DNA from: Armigeres subalbatus | Taxonomy: Eukaryota; Arthropoda; Insecta; Diptera; Culicidae | Reading direction: 5' to 3' | NCBI RefSeq assembly: GCF_024139115.2 | Contig: NC_085140.1 | Coordinates: 102,188,988-102,252,987 of the forward strand | DNA length: 64,000 bases | In this document: piece by piece, positions 10,761 to 21,691 of the stretch | Position numbering within the stretch: position 1 is the stretch's first letter | How the letters are laid out: every line of letters begins with the position of its first letter | The notes under the pieces: generated by a model | The model's input: the letters and a program-made list of their open reading frames with translations, nothing else | What the model was told of the DNA's origin: nothing | Databases searched by the model: none | Translations under genes and position numbers: made by a program

Positions 10761-11039
10761 ACAATTGGGGCTAATAAAGTTGCAGCAACTCATATGCGAG
10801 TTAATAATTCGGTCCTATCTGAGTTATAGAAACTGATCTATAGCGTGTTTGTTACTCGGGTAGGGTTAGAACTTTAGAAGTACATTTACATTTTTCACGA
10901 ACGTAGGCGATTTTTTTTAATTTCTCCGACTGAAAAATATCGCCTACAATAGTGAACTCGGAGTTTTAAAGAAATCTCTAACCTCTAGTACGTAATTAGT
11001 CTACTGCAATCTGTTTTATTTATAGTAGAGCCGGGTGAC

Positions 11040-11587
11040 ACTTACTCGAAACGGCGAGCGGGATAATGGCTAGGCCATCGGCACAATGGACCGAAAATTC
11101 TTGGCAGCTGGTCAGTAGGCTAAAGAGGAAGTCGAACGCATCTCGACCCGCAAAGAAAGTCATGGGCAGAGGCGAAGCCTTGTAGGTGAAAACTGACAAG
11201 GATAAGTACGCCGAAGTCCTTAAATTGATGTGGGCGGCCGAAAGGCTTTCGGCACTGGGAGAGGATTGGCGAAGCGTCAGATGCACCAAGGCCGGGGAAC
11301 TGGTCTTGGTGATGAAACATGGTGCGCAAGCTAGCGGTGCGGCTTACAAGAAGCTGGCCCAGGATTTCCTGGGTGACGGCGTCAAGGTAAGGTCGTTGGG
11401 TGCGGAAGTTCCCCTCAAGTGTAAACAACTGGTTGAGGTCACGGATGCAGACGACATCGTCTCTGTCGTCTTATCGCAGTGTGATATGGGGATTGAGAAG
11501 AGCTTTGTACGCCTAAGAGGCGGACACTTTGGCACGCAAGAGCGTCACGCAGTCAACACCAGATCTCGACGTTTCATGCATTTCTAA
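11040..11587 (+). pseudogene. R1-like ORF1 (gag-like) remnant, copy 2
   Basis: A 133-codon plus-strand frame (11186-11587) reads MKTDKDKYAEVLKLMWAAER, then RCTKAGELVLVMKHGAQASG, KKLAQDFLGDGVKVRSLGAE, LKCKQLVEVTDADDIVSVVL and SFVRLRGGHFGTQ. It is longer and cleaner than copy 1. Upstream, the frame from 11060 includes PSAQWTENSWQLVSRL before a stop near 11185. It ends where the family would continue toward the zinc knuckles, switching abruptly into the short tandem repeat. R1-clade membership is inferred from family resemblance. Confidence 0.7.
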
Positions 11588-12060
11588 AACATTTGGCATA
11601 AAAAAATCGATTTCGAAAAAAAATTTTTTGGTTCTAACAATTATCTAAGTCTCAAAAAGTCAATTTTCTTCCAAAAATTTTTTTTCAGGTAACACCAGAT
11701 CTCAACGTTTTATGCATTTTTAAGGCATTTGGCATCAATTAAAATTCCAAAAAAAAAGTCCCAAAAAGTCAAATCCTTTCGATTTTTTTTTTTCGAGATA
11801 ACACCAGATCTCGACGTTTCATGTATTTCTAGGATATTTGGCATAAAAAAAAAGAATTTTGAATTCGAATTTTTCCTGTAATGAACACTCCCCCTCCACT
11901 CCCCCCCTTGGGAAATTTCCATGTTTCAAAATAGTCAAACTTTGACCGCTTTGACCAAACACTTGAGTCCGATTGAGCTGAAATTTTGCATAGGGACTTT
12001 TTTTTTCTAGGAGATGAAACTTTTGAGCACTACCCGTTTTTGAAATGCGAAAAGTCGATT
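11562..12060 (+). repeat. ~110-130-bp tandem repeat, three units, same family
   Basis: Units start near 11562, 11692 and 11802 with ACACCAGATCTCGACGTTTC and ATGCATTT. Each is followed by a homopolymer-rich spacer and 'aaaaagtca'. The stretch 11930-12060 reads 'gtttcaaaatagtcaaactt' and resembles further decayed units. The same unit follows gag copy 1, so it behaves as part of the element or as its insertion neighbour. Confidence 0.6.
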
Positions 12061-12067
12061 TTCATTG

Positions 12068-12560
12068 GTACCCTAGTACACTCCTCCGCTGAGGGTGTCG
12101 CGATAGCCAAAATCAATGGTGTTTTCTACTGCAGCTGCTATGTCCCACCAAGGTGACGGCTGGAACTGTTCAATCGCCAGGTTATCGTCCGACCTAGCGA
12201 GTCGGCAACCGGTCGTCAAAATGGGTGATTTTAACGCTTGGACAGTGGAGTGGAGCAGCCGCTGCATCAATCGCAGGGGTCAAGCTTTACTAGAGGCGCT
12301 AGCGAAGGTCGACGCAGTGCTAGTCAATGATAGTTCCACTAGCACATTCAGGTCCTCCTCGTTTAGACGTCGAAAGAAGAGCAAGGCTAGACGTTTGCGG
12401 TCGGGACACATCCCGGATACCCTTATCCGAAGGATGTGTGGAGAACTGGAACATAGTTTCGACTGCAATCACTCAGAATGCCCACAGTCTGCAGATAATC
12501 TGGCGTGCCGAGCTGCAGTCGACTTACTTGAGATTGGTTAATTCGAGCGGAAAAGTGAGT
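12068..12560 (+). pseudogene. R1-type APE endonuclease fragment (frameshifted)
   Basis: One plus frame gives EGVAIAKINGVFYCSCYVPP (12090-12150), matching the strand ending in a xYxPP loop of R1/Jockey APE domains. After a frame change near 12155 the frame LSSDLASRQPVVKMGDFNAW (from about 12183) continues as TVEWSSRCINRRGQALLEAL, AKVDAVLVNDSSTSTF. The GDFNAW motif with its catalytic aspartate is preserved. The expected downstream SDHxxI region is scrambled (12400-12560). The fragment is in the same orientation as the upstream gag remnants and could be part of the same decayed insertion with a large internal deletion. Confidence 0.7.
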
Positions 12561-12654
12561 GCGTGGTATGTACATGGACCTAACGTCATCACCTAGAAGC
12601 ATGGCGGAAGAGTGCGTAGGTTTGAGAATGGACTTCTCATGCCGAGGCAGCCTC

Positions 12655-12830
12655 AGAGTTTCACTGTGAAAAATGAGCGAAGTGATAAGGGAGACGCCTC
12701 TCATCTCATCAATCATTTTTCACTTTTCGCAGTAAGAAGTGAGAAATGAGAGAAGTGAGACGTCAAATGACCTATTCGGCCGAACGACATATTTGGCCAA
12801 ATGACTTATCCTGCTTTCCACGCTCCCCAT
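12655..12830. repeat. Composite: GAGAAGTGAG-type block followed by GGCCAAATGAC-type block
   Basis: 12660-12760 is made of purine-rich AAATGAGCGAAGTGA / AAGTGAGAAATGAGAG motifs around a TTTTTCACTTTTCGCAG mirror. It passes at 12765 into ATTCGGCCGAACGACATA and TTGGCCAAATGACTTA, units of about 20 bp. The same two-part layout occurs at 28840-29575 and 53290-53525. Confidence 0.6.
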
Positions 12831-12842
12831 AATGGCGGATGC

Positions 12843-12970
12843 TATAGGGCACTGCACGGACTGCTTTGTCTCTTTCTCGCTGCAAAGGAATTAGAAAACA
12901 ACAAGGCCAGTAAAAGTCAAAATTTATGAAGAACGAAAGAGAAAGAGATGTTTCCGTGCAGTGCCCTATA
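12843..12970. mobile_element. 128-bp MITE with 18-bp perfect TIRs
   Basis: TATAGGGCACTGCACGGA at 12843-12860 is matched by TCCGTGCAGTGCCCTATA at 12953-12970. Inside, CTCTTTCTCG and GAAAGAGAAAGAG extend the symmetry imperfectly. The outermost TA could be a target duplication (Tc1/mariner-like), but this is not proven. Confidence 0.7.
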
Positions 12971-15900
12971 CATTTCTTGACATATAGTGCTTCCTGACAC
13001 TGAATTTTATTCTAAGTAAGCATTGATGTTTGCCGTTACCACTAGAAGCCAATCTGTTGTTTGTTTTTCTTCAACAAGGAAAAATTTGGCGATGAATGTC
13101 TTTCGACAAATGCTATTTATAGTACTAACTAGCGGAAAATACCCAGCTTTTCCCGGGTATTTATACAGCAAATATCACATACTGAACTACTTACAGCACC
13201 GGACTCTAGATCAATTTCGGTGCGATTGTTTTGCTTTCCTTATCAGCTGACCCGCAATTATATTTAAAAAAATGTCACCATTCCCAATTAAATTCTGCCA
13301 CTTTTTGTATACACAAACATTGTGGACCCCAAAACGACTCGATAAGGGAAAAAATCGTCCAACCCGTTCGTGAGTTAAATCGTCAGGAGTGAGAGTTCCT
13401 CAACTCATTTTTATTTAAATAGATGTTTGTTTCGTTCAAGGTATTGGGATAACCTACTTATGAGGCCCACACATTTATAGAATGGACGGACATCCAAATA
13501 GTTCCCGTTAAGTCGTATTTTGTTACATGAAATTTACTTCCAGGACAGTACGCTATTGATAGAGATTATGGTTAGTTATCAATTTCAAATTAATTTCGAA
13601 TTATTATGGACCGCAAAAAGTGTGCTATACCACTGCTCATCATAATTTTATTTGACCCACATTGGAGGTCTTTTGCTCTCCGCGGGTTGGGATACGGCTG
13701 GGATTTCGTAGATGAAGTTCCCACAACCTTCACCCACACAGCTAAATATTTTATAAATTTATATCCTGTGTTTGCAACAAAAATTTGAATCGTTGAAAAT
13801 AAAGACACCAAAGGTGCTAAAGGTCTTTTAATTGTTTTTAAACTGGGTCCTCCTGATATATAATAGGTTTTGCCCCTCACGAGCGGTGTATATGTTTAAG
13901 GTATCAAGGATATGCTCGAAACCAGATTGAATCTTAAGCAATGAAACCTTTAATTAATCCAGGCCAGGTTTTTCTTGTCAGATAGCGAAATGGTTCTGTA
14001 AAATTTGATAAAATGTTTTATTGTTTTATGTGTGATCCACTAAACATTTATGTTACCAGAAACGCAACCGTTTCCGAATGTCTGATTTTGAATTGCTAGA
14101 TTTATTTTTCTAATCCATTACGAAGTGTAAAGTTGAAATGCAGAAGGCAACACCCAATATCTTCTGAAGCGTAAAGGGATCCTTCATCCATACGAGCTTT
14201 AACAGTAAATAAATGGGATCCCAAGCAGCACATGCAACATCTTTCGAATAGCTGCTTGTTCCTGATAACTTGCATTGAAGATTCTTGAAATGCATCAAGT
14301 CTCATTTAAACCATTTTCCAGTTTCAGAAACACACAATGTTTCATTTCCGTTCCACTGGTATCGCAATCTGCCTGTCAAATGACTTCTACTTCGACTACA
14401 TTTGGTGCTGGGTACCTTGCGTGGACGCGGCGTGCATGCAGCTTGAAAAAACTCTACGTGGGCATCGGCCCTTACTGGTGCTGCTTGGGATAACTATCAA
14501 CTTAACCTTTAAGAAGGAAGAAAGGGTATTTTAATGCTTCGAAAATGTATTGCGCACATAGGATATAAAATTTCTGAATGTTTTGCTGTGTAAATGAAAT
14601 AGTAAGAGCTTTATCTACGGAATTCCGGCCATTGCCCAAGCCACGAAAAGAAAAAGATCTCCGATGTGGATCAAATAAAATTACGATGATCAGTTAGTGG
14701 TTCCGCACACCGAAATCTGAGTCTTTAAGAAGTACATAATCGACTCAGCGTATCTTGCTTGTGACTTGCTTCATGTTAAAAATTACAATTTTCATTTAAA
14801 TTATACGGAAATGGTTGTATTTATCTTTTAAATTTGAATTACGTACAATTTAACACTGGTTTTGTCCAATAAGTAAATGTATGGGCCTCATAAGATGTAA
14901 GTTGCATCACCACATTTTCCTTGTTGAACAAACAACGCAATGACAATATTGAACGCAAAAAATATTGAAAAACTTTGCACCCATATTTCTCAAAACTAAC
15001 TAACTAACTCACTTACACCAGTTTGCGTTTGACCCCCTCATATTAAGGTTCAAATGTCATACATCAAATCGACTTCTTTTTCCTGCTGTTCGCTTCTTTT
15101 TTTTTGCGGAGAGCCTACTCATTCGCTCAGATCTGATTTTGTACAAAGTACACAAACATTTCAAACGGTATCAAACTCTATATATTTCCACAAAATATTA
15201 ACGTCCTTTTCAATACCTGTACAGCGCACAGATTATAGTGATACGCATAAACAACCTCAAACATGCATCTGAGATTGATTTGTTGTGCATCCTTCTCCTA
15301 ATTACACAATTTCCTACATGTATTTTACATGAATGTAAAATTATGATGCAGTTGACTACCTTCTCAAATGTTCGTCCAGATTCAATGGATTGTTTACATG
15401 ACCATATGATCGGTCTTCTCTCTGTGTACATGAAAAGTGATGCCGTTTTAGCATTACATTATTATTTTAGCATTACATTACATTATCAACACTTGAATTA
15501 TGAAAAAATAAATAACCTGCGTTGCTTATGAATGCTTGCGTTTTTATAGTTCTAGCTCACATCTAATATTTAGTGTCAATATATAGCATGAAAAGCATCA
15601 TTTTCATAGATTATTGCTTGATGTTTACGTACATATTCGAGAAAACAAGCATAACATATAGAACAAATCAACACGCAACACCAAACGATGATTTTCGAGT
15701 ATCTGCAAAGTATAAGAGAGCGTGAGAGTAAATCGACGGTTTCCCCTCCTGGAAAAATATTTTTTCAACTTTGCAATATTTTCTGCAAAAGGCATTTTTT
15801 TCAAATAATATTACGAAATTCATCCAAATGAAGCATCCCACGGATGTATTGAAGTCACCACTATATGTTGATGTAGTTTTAAAACAAGAGTGTTTCCCCG

Positions 15901-16059
15901 ATTCAGCTGGGGAATGCATTTTCTCCTCAGTGGGCAGATTTTTTCCTGGGGGTGGTAGAAGCACGTGGCTGCTTTCTTGTCAATAATGACTAGATTAAGG
16001 TAATTTGGGCCTTAATGTCAACAAATTAATGGCATCCGCTATTATGGCGGACGTAAAAG
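12971..16059. other. Spacer without recognisable gene
   Basis: A/T-rich sequence with short frames on both strands and no recognised protein family. 13133-13165 carries TACCCAGCTTTTCCCGGGTA, resembling the CCCGGC..GCCCGGG motif found in decayed insect repeats. 13590-13880 has a 96-codon minus-strand frame with a PYPNPRRAKDLQC segment that I cannot assign. 15450-15490 has a short ATTACATTA repetition. Confidence 0.35.
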
Positions 16060-16117
16060 CTGGATTCGACCCAATGACCAAATGGCCAAATGACTTTCGG
16101 CCAGATGGTTTTCGGTC
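16060..16117 (+). repeat. GGCCAAATGAC-type simple repeat, short block
   Basis: Successive CAATGACC, AAATGGCCAAATGAC, TTTCGGCCAGATGG and TTTTCGGTC motifs belong to the same degenerate ~18-20-bp family as 28840-29575. It abuts the MITE at 16118. Confidence 0.6.
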
Positions 16118-16262
16118 TAAGGGGCAAGCCAGAGTAAACGCGACGAGCGATGCGACGCGACGCGACTCACGTAAAAGAGTAAAAATCATTATCAACAGGC
16201 TGTCAAATTGCACTGTCGCGTCGCGTCGCATCGCACGTCGCGTTTACCCTGGCGTGCCCTTA
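16118..16262. mobile_element. 145-bp MITE with CpG-rich TIRs (TAAGGG..GTAAACGCGACG)
   Basis: The left end TAAGGGGCAAGCCAGAGTAA, then ACGCGACG and GCGATGCGACGCGACGCGAC, is mirrored by GTCGCGTCGCGTCGCATCGC, ACGTCGCGTTTACC and CTGGCGTGCCCTTA. The arms are about 55 bp with few mismatches around a ~35-bp centre. The right flank reads TTAA and the left CTAA, so the target site may be TTAA or TA. CpG density is unusual for this neighbourhood. Confidence 0.75.
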
Positions 16263-16559
16263 ACGGTTTACTCGGCCGTATGAGTTTCTGTTAAAGGGCC
16301 CTTCCCCGAGGTGATAGGGAGAGCAATCAAGTAATGTCGAATTCGTTTTTAAACCTGGGTCAGTGCCAACCCGAACCCTGAAACTTTTCAGTTCCATCTG
16401 TCATTGGATATGGTGGTGTGCGTGGCATCGTGTTTGTTTTGATTCGAAACATATGATCACCATATCAAACTTTACCAGTGCACTGGCAGTTTGTGGGCCA
16501 CAACGAATCAGATCATGATAAAAACGTTCAAGTATGCGCTCTGATTTTCGCGAATTACG

Positions 16560-17960
16560 AAATGAATATATCTACCCCGGATTCTCTATTCCTTTCTGCT
16601 TTTTCAGAAATTCCTCCACTAGTTCATTCAGGCTTTTGCTTGAAGTTTCTTTCCGGAATTCTCCCGAAAGTTTCTTCGGAAATTTCTTCTGGAATTGCTC
16701 CGGAAGTTCTTTCAGGAATCCATTCAGAAGTTCCTCTTCTTCCTGAAGTTACGTTCGGAGATCGGGAGTTCGTTAGGAATGTTCCGCAGTTCCTTCAAAC
16801 ATTCCTTCGGAGCTTCCTTCAGAAAATCCTTGGAACATTCCTTCAGAAATTCCTTTTGAAAATTCTCCCAAAAATTCTTCCGGAAGTTCCTTCAATAAAT
16901 CATTTGGAAATTCATTCACGAAATCCTACTCAAATTCCTTCAGGAATTCCTCCAAAAAATACCATCAGGAATTCCTCCATTCCTCCTCCTCCGGGTGTTC
17001 CTCAAAAAATTCCTCCGGAAGTTCCTCCAGAAATTCCTCCGGAAGTTCTTCCAGAAATTCCTCTAGAACTTCCTCCAGGAATTTCTCAGAAAGTTCTTCT
17101 TGAAATTCCTCCGGAAGTTCCTCTAGGAATTCCTCCGGTTGTTCCTCCAGGAATTCCTCCGGTTGTTCTTCCAGGAATTCCTCCGGTGGCTCCTCCAGGA
17201 ATTCCTCCGAAAGTTCCTTCAGAAATTCCTCCGGAAGTTCCTCCAGAAATTCGTCCGGTAGTGCCTCCAGAAGTTTCTCCAAGAGCTTGTCCGGAAATTC
17301 CTTCAGAAATTCCTCCGGAAGTTCCTCCAGAAATTCTTCCGGAAATTCCTCCAGAAATTCGTCCGGAAGTTCCTCCAGGAATTCGTCCAGAAGTTCCTCC
17401 AGGAACTCGTCTGGAAATTCCTCCAGAAATCTCCGGAAGTTAATCCAGAAATTTATCCGGAAGTTCCTCCAGAAATTCCTCTGGCTGTTCCTCCAAGAAT
17501 TCCTCCTGTGGTTCCTCCAGAAATTCCTGGAGGTCGGAAGAATTCCTGGAGGAATTCCTGGAGAAACTTTCGGAGGAATTACTGGAGGAACTTCCGGAGG
17601 AATTCCTGGAGGTACTTCCGGAGTAATTCCTGGAGGAACTTCTGGAGGAACTTCCGGACGAATTTTTGGAGGGACTTGCGGTGGAATTTCTGGAAGAACT
17701 ATCAAAGGAATTCTAGGACGAACTTTCGGAGAAATTCCATTTCTGAAGAAATTCTTGGGGACTACCGGAGGAATTCCTAAATAGACTCCAGGTAGAATTT
17801 CTGTAGGGATTTCCGGAGAAATCTCTTGAGGGACTTCCGGAGAAATTTATGGAGGAACTTTCAAAGGAATTCATGGAGGAACTTCCAGAGAAATTATTGG
17901 AAGAAATTTCGTAGGAACTCTTGGAGGAATTTCCAGACGAATTTCTGAAAAAAAAATATG
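16560..17960. repeat. 12/24-bp tandem array (GGAARTTCCTCC) with orientation change near 17528
   Basis: The consensus dimer is GGAAATTCCTCC plus GGAAGTTCCTCC. It is cleanest between 16990 and 17520 and degenerates toward both ends. Up to 17528 the TTCCTCC strand is on plus; from 17530 to 17960 the plus strand reads GGAGGAATTCC / GGAGGAACTTCC, the reverse complement. The array is therefore a large inverted repeat. Long open frames here (321 codons plus, 246 codons minus) translate to IPPEVPPE or EEFLEELP repeats. They arise because the unit is a multiple of three without stops, so I do not treat them as genes. Confidence 0.85.
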
Positions 17961-18489
17961 AAGGAATGTCTGAAATATTTTCGATCAAATTGCAAATGCA
18001 TTATCGAAGGTCCATAATAATTCTAAATATAAATCAATTGTAAACAAATATCATAGGGAATAAAAAATTACCGTAAAACGTAATTTGATGTGCATTCTTT
18101 AGTTTGTTTATTCCACCCTTATGATTTTGACAGTTGAAGTGCAGTTTTATTGGTGAACCTGGTGGGAAACTGTGAAACAACACAGTACCAACCCGGCAGC
18201 TTTGGGGTTGGAACTAGTGCGAACCTAGTTCCAACCTGAGTGAATAAAAAAACGTTTTGAGGTTGGAACTGGTTCCAACCTAGGGTGGAATTTTTTTAAA
18301 AACGAATTCGACATATGCTTTAAATGGTGTGTCAGAGAGAGCGCCAGGAGAGGATGAGCATCCAAGTAAGCCTTACAGGGTGTGAGAGAATGAGTATCCA
18401 AGTAATCCTCACATGGGGTGAGTGCCTGTGTGAGTGAGCGAGTACAGTAAGTACTGCCTATCCCCCAGAAGTAATGCTGTCGCAGCAGT
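17961..18489. other. Spacer with small repeats
   Basis: 18190-18290 contains inverted and direct copies of GGTTGGAAC / GTTCCAACC. 18345-18430 contains a short duplication (GAGCATCCAAGTAAGCCT / GAGTATCCAAGTAATCCTC). No gene is visible. Confidence 0.45.
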
Positions 18490-18790
18490 CGCGGAGGGAA
18501 ATGAAGGCGGGAGCCCAAGGTGAGTCTAGTCTTAGAACCATTTTCACCGGATTTCTGTTCGACATTCTGGCTACGTACCCGGCCCACCGCCTTCTTCCGA
18601 TTTTCGCGGTGTGTGTGGTTCCCCCAACAGCTGATGCAACTCGTGGTTCATTCGCCTCCTCCACGTACCGTCCGCCATCTCCACCCCACCATAGATGGTA
18701 CACAGCACACTCCCAGTGCGCGTTGGTCCTCCGAGCATCGTCCAGGTCTCGTGCCCGTAGAGAACTACCGTTCTTCTGTGTGGGAAAATA
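18490..18790 (-). pseudogene. RTE-type reverse transcriptase C-terminal fragment (third family, C)
   Basis: Minus-strand frames read VVLYGHETWTMLGG, then MADGTWRRRMNHELHQLLGE and RRRWAGYVARMSNRNPVKMV. This is the same order as VLLYGHETWTML ... WAGHVARMPDNNPAEMVF of family B but clearly diverged. The parts lie in two frames, so the copy is frameshifted. Only about 100 residues remain. It ends near 18490 in a segment of uncertain origin. Confidence 0.7.
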
Positions 18791-19609
18791 TATCCGGGTG
18801 AATTTGATGAACGTATATACCAACGGAATGTTAAACTTTTTTGAAAATTCACACACACATACATAATTCGTCTAGCAGGGTGCATTGATATATACCGTTG
18901 GTCTCTAAGTCTCCGATCAAGGTTTATTTTTGAAGCAATTCAATAGACATTATATTACTTATATTATCTTAGTGTGCCATAAAGTTTAGAAGTGTGCATT
19001 TTGTAATCAATAAATATATTGAAGTAACTTCCCAAAAACCGTATCGCACTATTTTGATTTGATAGCCACATAAATAATCTGATTTCGTCATACTGATACT
19101 GAATCGAATGGTGTCACAATGTACTCAAAAATCTTGCGTTATATGTAGCATTAAATGACAACGCTGAATTTGTGATAGATTAGAAAATTAGATTAATGCA
19201 ACTCTTATAATGTAATGCATATTTTTTATCTCGTTTTAGGTAAGTTCATCAAATTCCTTCCCTAGTATATGGAGCGGTAAGCGATATAATATTCAGTTAA
19301 ATGGTGTTTTCATTATAGGTATGCAAGTGTGTGTATGAGGATGTGTTCTTTCGTGATCTTTTTGTACATTCTCACTAAAGAAAAGTTTCATAAGTATGCA
19401 GAACTCATCGGGCGTGCATTGTGTGGACTATTTTTATTATCATCGCGGAACAATGAACTATTGATTAGCACGTCAAAAGGATCGGCTCAAACTCAAAATC
19501 TCAAAACTCATGACTGATTCGAACCAATCGCACCCAACTCAGTACCGAAAAACTCACGACTGAATCATCCATTTGAATCATCGTAGGCTTAATTTTGTTC
19601 TCCTTTGAT
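18791..19609. other. A/T-rich spacer, no gene seen
   Basis: Low-GC sequence with only short open frames and no recognised motif or inverted repeat. Confidence 0.4.
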
Positions 19610-19999
19610 AAAAACCCAACTTAATTCACCGAGTAGTGATACTGCCTTTCTCGCATTTAACCAAGACACCAACCTTCTATGGCGCTATTACATTTCAATG
19701 TGCCATTTTCTTAATAATTTTCAAACGCAAGGGTCGATCGTGATCAACTATGCTTTACCACCTTTTGAATGCAACTTGTTGCGAGAAAATCGGTTAAGGA
19801 TTACTATATGAAAATTTGTCTAATGTTTTTCTTAGCTTTTTTGTGCACACACATACATACACACGGACAGACAGACATTTGCTCAGGTCGTCGAGCTGAG
19901 TCGAATGGTATATAATACTATAGGTCTCCGAGACCTATATAAAAAGTTCGTTGTCGTTTTTGCCTTTCTCGTGCAACTTTGTTGTACGAGAAAGGCAAA
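19610..19999 (+). repeat. Dispersed repeat with GCCTTTCTCG / CGAGAAAGGC ends, copy 1
   Basis: The element opens near AAAACCCAAC..AATTCACC and TGCCTTTCTCGCATTTAA. It passes a CACACACATACA / GGACAGACAGACATTTGCTC block, a GAGCTGAGTCGAATGGTATA box and CTATATAAAAAGTTCGTT, and closes with TTGTACGAGAAAGGCAAAAA. The same ordered blocks recur at 20513, 24055 (minus), 26396 and 27148. No coding potential is evident. I do not know its class. Confidence 0.7.
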
Positions 20000-20512
20000 A
20001 ACAGTGAATTTTGCATAGAACAATCACAGAAAAAAAATGAAGATCAAACAGCACGTAAAACTTGACATGTGGAAAGTTACGCTATTCTACGCTGAAATGG
20101 TCCTCTTCCTAACAACATTGCTTACAACTTGTATGCAATATTGATGATTTACGTGACATATGTTGTATACAGTTTAGGCTATATCCCCTGTGGAATAACG
20201 CTAACAATGGCGTTCCACTTATGTGTATGATTTTTAGTGTAAATTTCAGTTGATTTTTCTATCAGTGTATTCTTGCGCGTGTAAACAATAAATTGCCTCC
20301 AAATTGAATTTAAACACTTTTTGGAGCAAAATAATGTTTTTGGCAGATCAATGAAACACTGAGGCGTGATCTTTTAATTTGCAAACAAGTTTGCTCGTGC
20401 GTGAGGACTCAATGATTGATATTCGTGAATGATTTTACCAACACTGCTCGCGGGTGCCAAAATATGCGAAGCGATTAGTGTGTAACATCATGGGTCTCCA
20501 AGCTTCCTATAA
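20000..20512. other. Spacer between two repeat copies, no gene seen
   Basis: A/T-rich sequence without recognised motif. It starts at the AAAACAG tail of copy 1 and ends at the head of copy 2. Confidence 0.35.
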
Positions 20513-20942
20513 AAAAACAGATTAATCCACGTAGCGTTGGTGGTGCCTTTCTCGCATTTAGTTAAGACACCAACCTTATATGGGGTTTATATGGTCCGAT
20601 GTACCATTTTCTTCATAACTTTGAAACGCAATAACCGATCGTTATAAAATTGAATAGTGATCAACAAGGCTTTGTCCCCTGTCGAATGAAACTTGTTGCG
20701 AGAAAATCGGTTATGGATTACTATACGAAAAGTTGTCTAATGTTTTTTATAGCATCTGTGCACACACATACACACACACATACACACATACATACACACG
20801 GACAGACAGACATGTGCTCAGCTCGTCGAGCTGAGTCGATTGGTATATAATACTATGAGTCTCAGGGGCTTCTATAAAAAGTTCGTTTTCGAAGTGAAAT
20901 GATAGCCTTTCGGTACAACTTAGTTGTACGAGAAAGGCAAAA
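20513..20942 (+). repeat. Dispersed GCCTTTCTCG / CGAGAAAGGC repeat, copy 2 (best preserved)
   Basis: Starts AAAACAGATTAATCCACG and GGTGCCTTTCTCGCATTTAG. It continues with GACACCAACCTTATATGG, a CA-dinucleotide run (20760-20800), CGGACAGACAGACATGTGCT, CGTCGAGCTGAGTCGATTGG, AATGATAGCCTTTCGGTACA and ACTTAGTTGTACGAGAAAGG. Between the two ends it shares order and about 300 bp of similarity with copy 1. Confidence 0.7.
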
Positions 20943-21013
20943 AATCGTTCTTGAAGTGAAATGGCAGATTATGTATGTTGTACGAGAAAGGCAAAACATC
21001 AAGATGCGAAACG

Positions 21014-21056
21014 GCAATGTCTTCATGAGGGATGTAATGCCAATAAAGAAGAAGGA
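21014..21056 (+). mobile_element. 3' scrap of a Feilai-like SINE
   Basis: 'gagggatgtaatgccaataa' followed by AGAAGAAGGAG matches the conserved 3' end of the SINE (GATGTAATGCCAATAAGAAG repeats). The tRNA-like head is absent. The intact-headed relative is at 28051-28164. Confidence 0.55.
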
Positions 21057-21691
21057 GATTAATTATCGTTCTTTTTTGTTGTCATAACAACCGAAACTAT
21101 ATAAAAGTTGTTGTAGTCTTAAAAAATTAGAAATTCGATTAGAATAGAAGCCATATGTTTTATTCAAACTCGATTCCACCGGATTCTACAGCTCACTGGA
21201 TTCTTTCCAGACAAAAGCAGAACTTAGTGGTTTGACGCGCATTTTTTTGCAGATTGACGTTGAATAGCCCAAAAATTATTGCATGCATCGTCTTACCCAT
21301 TTGGCCAATCAAACCAAAAAAGTTAACGTATGTCTGAGAATGCACCCAGCTCGAAATGGCCGAGTGTGCGTGAAGTGCATTGCATGCGCGTCATCCACAG
21401 CCATCGGAACGGAAGTTCAATAGTAAACATCACAATCATAAAAGATTATCTCGGCGCATCTCGCGTCAGTCGTGCGCGCTCGCGTACGTCGTAGTTGTCG
21501 TCGTCGTCGCCGGCCGGATTTTCATTCATGAAAATCACCGCGCCGCCGTCCGTCGCCATGAGCCATCATACCCGGGACACACTGACTTGCTGCAGGCTAT
21601 GGATGGCTGCTGCATCACACCGTCGCTCGTCGTCGGCTCCACCATGCAACTGCTCTCAGAGTGCATCTCCGCATCATCGACCAGCGGCGGG
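21057..21691. other. Spacer, GC-rich from 21380, no gene seen
   Basis: 21480-21560 is rich in GTCGTCGTC and GCCGCCGTC triplets. Two overlapping plus frames (104 and 71 codons) translate to low-complexity sequence without a recognised domain. It could be a non-coding flank of a gene outside the window. Confidence 0.3.

Larger units (their letters stand above)
9679..11590 (+). repeat. Tandem duplication (~1,080-bp period) carrying R1-like gag remnants
   Basis: The segment starting 'gcacaattggggctaataaa' at 9679 reappears at 10760 in the same order: a 200-bp non-coding head with TCGGTCCTAT, TTACTCGGGTAGGGTT and ATTTCTCCGACTGAAAAATA, then the gag-like coding part, then a short tandem repeat tail. 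Copy 1 has an extra 55-bp insertion (10346-10400). Copy 2 lacks a stretch of TA dinucleotides present near 9760-9790. Same order and head-to-tail arrangement indicate local duplication, or two insertions of the same truncated product. Confidence 0.75.

Noticed and set aside
13130..13260. The TACCCAGCTTTTCCCGGGTA segment as the 3' end of a specific LINE
   Set aside because: The resemblance to CCCGGC..GCCCGGG-type repeat ends is short and no tail, TSD or coding sequence is attached.
16478..17443. A 321-codon proline-rich frame resembling an elastin- or collagen-like protein
   Set aside because: It coincides with the 12/24-bp array and has a counterpart on the other strand after the orientation flip; the non-repeat first 40 codons show no signal peptide or domain.
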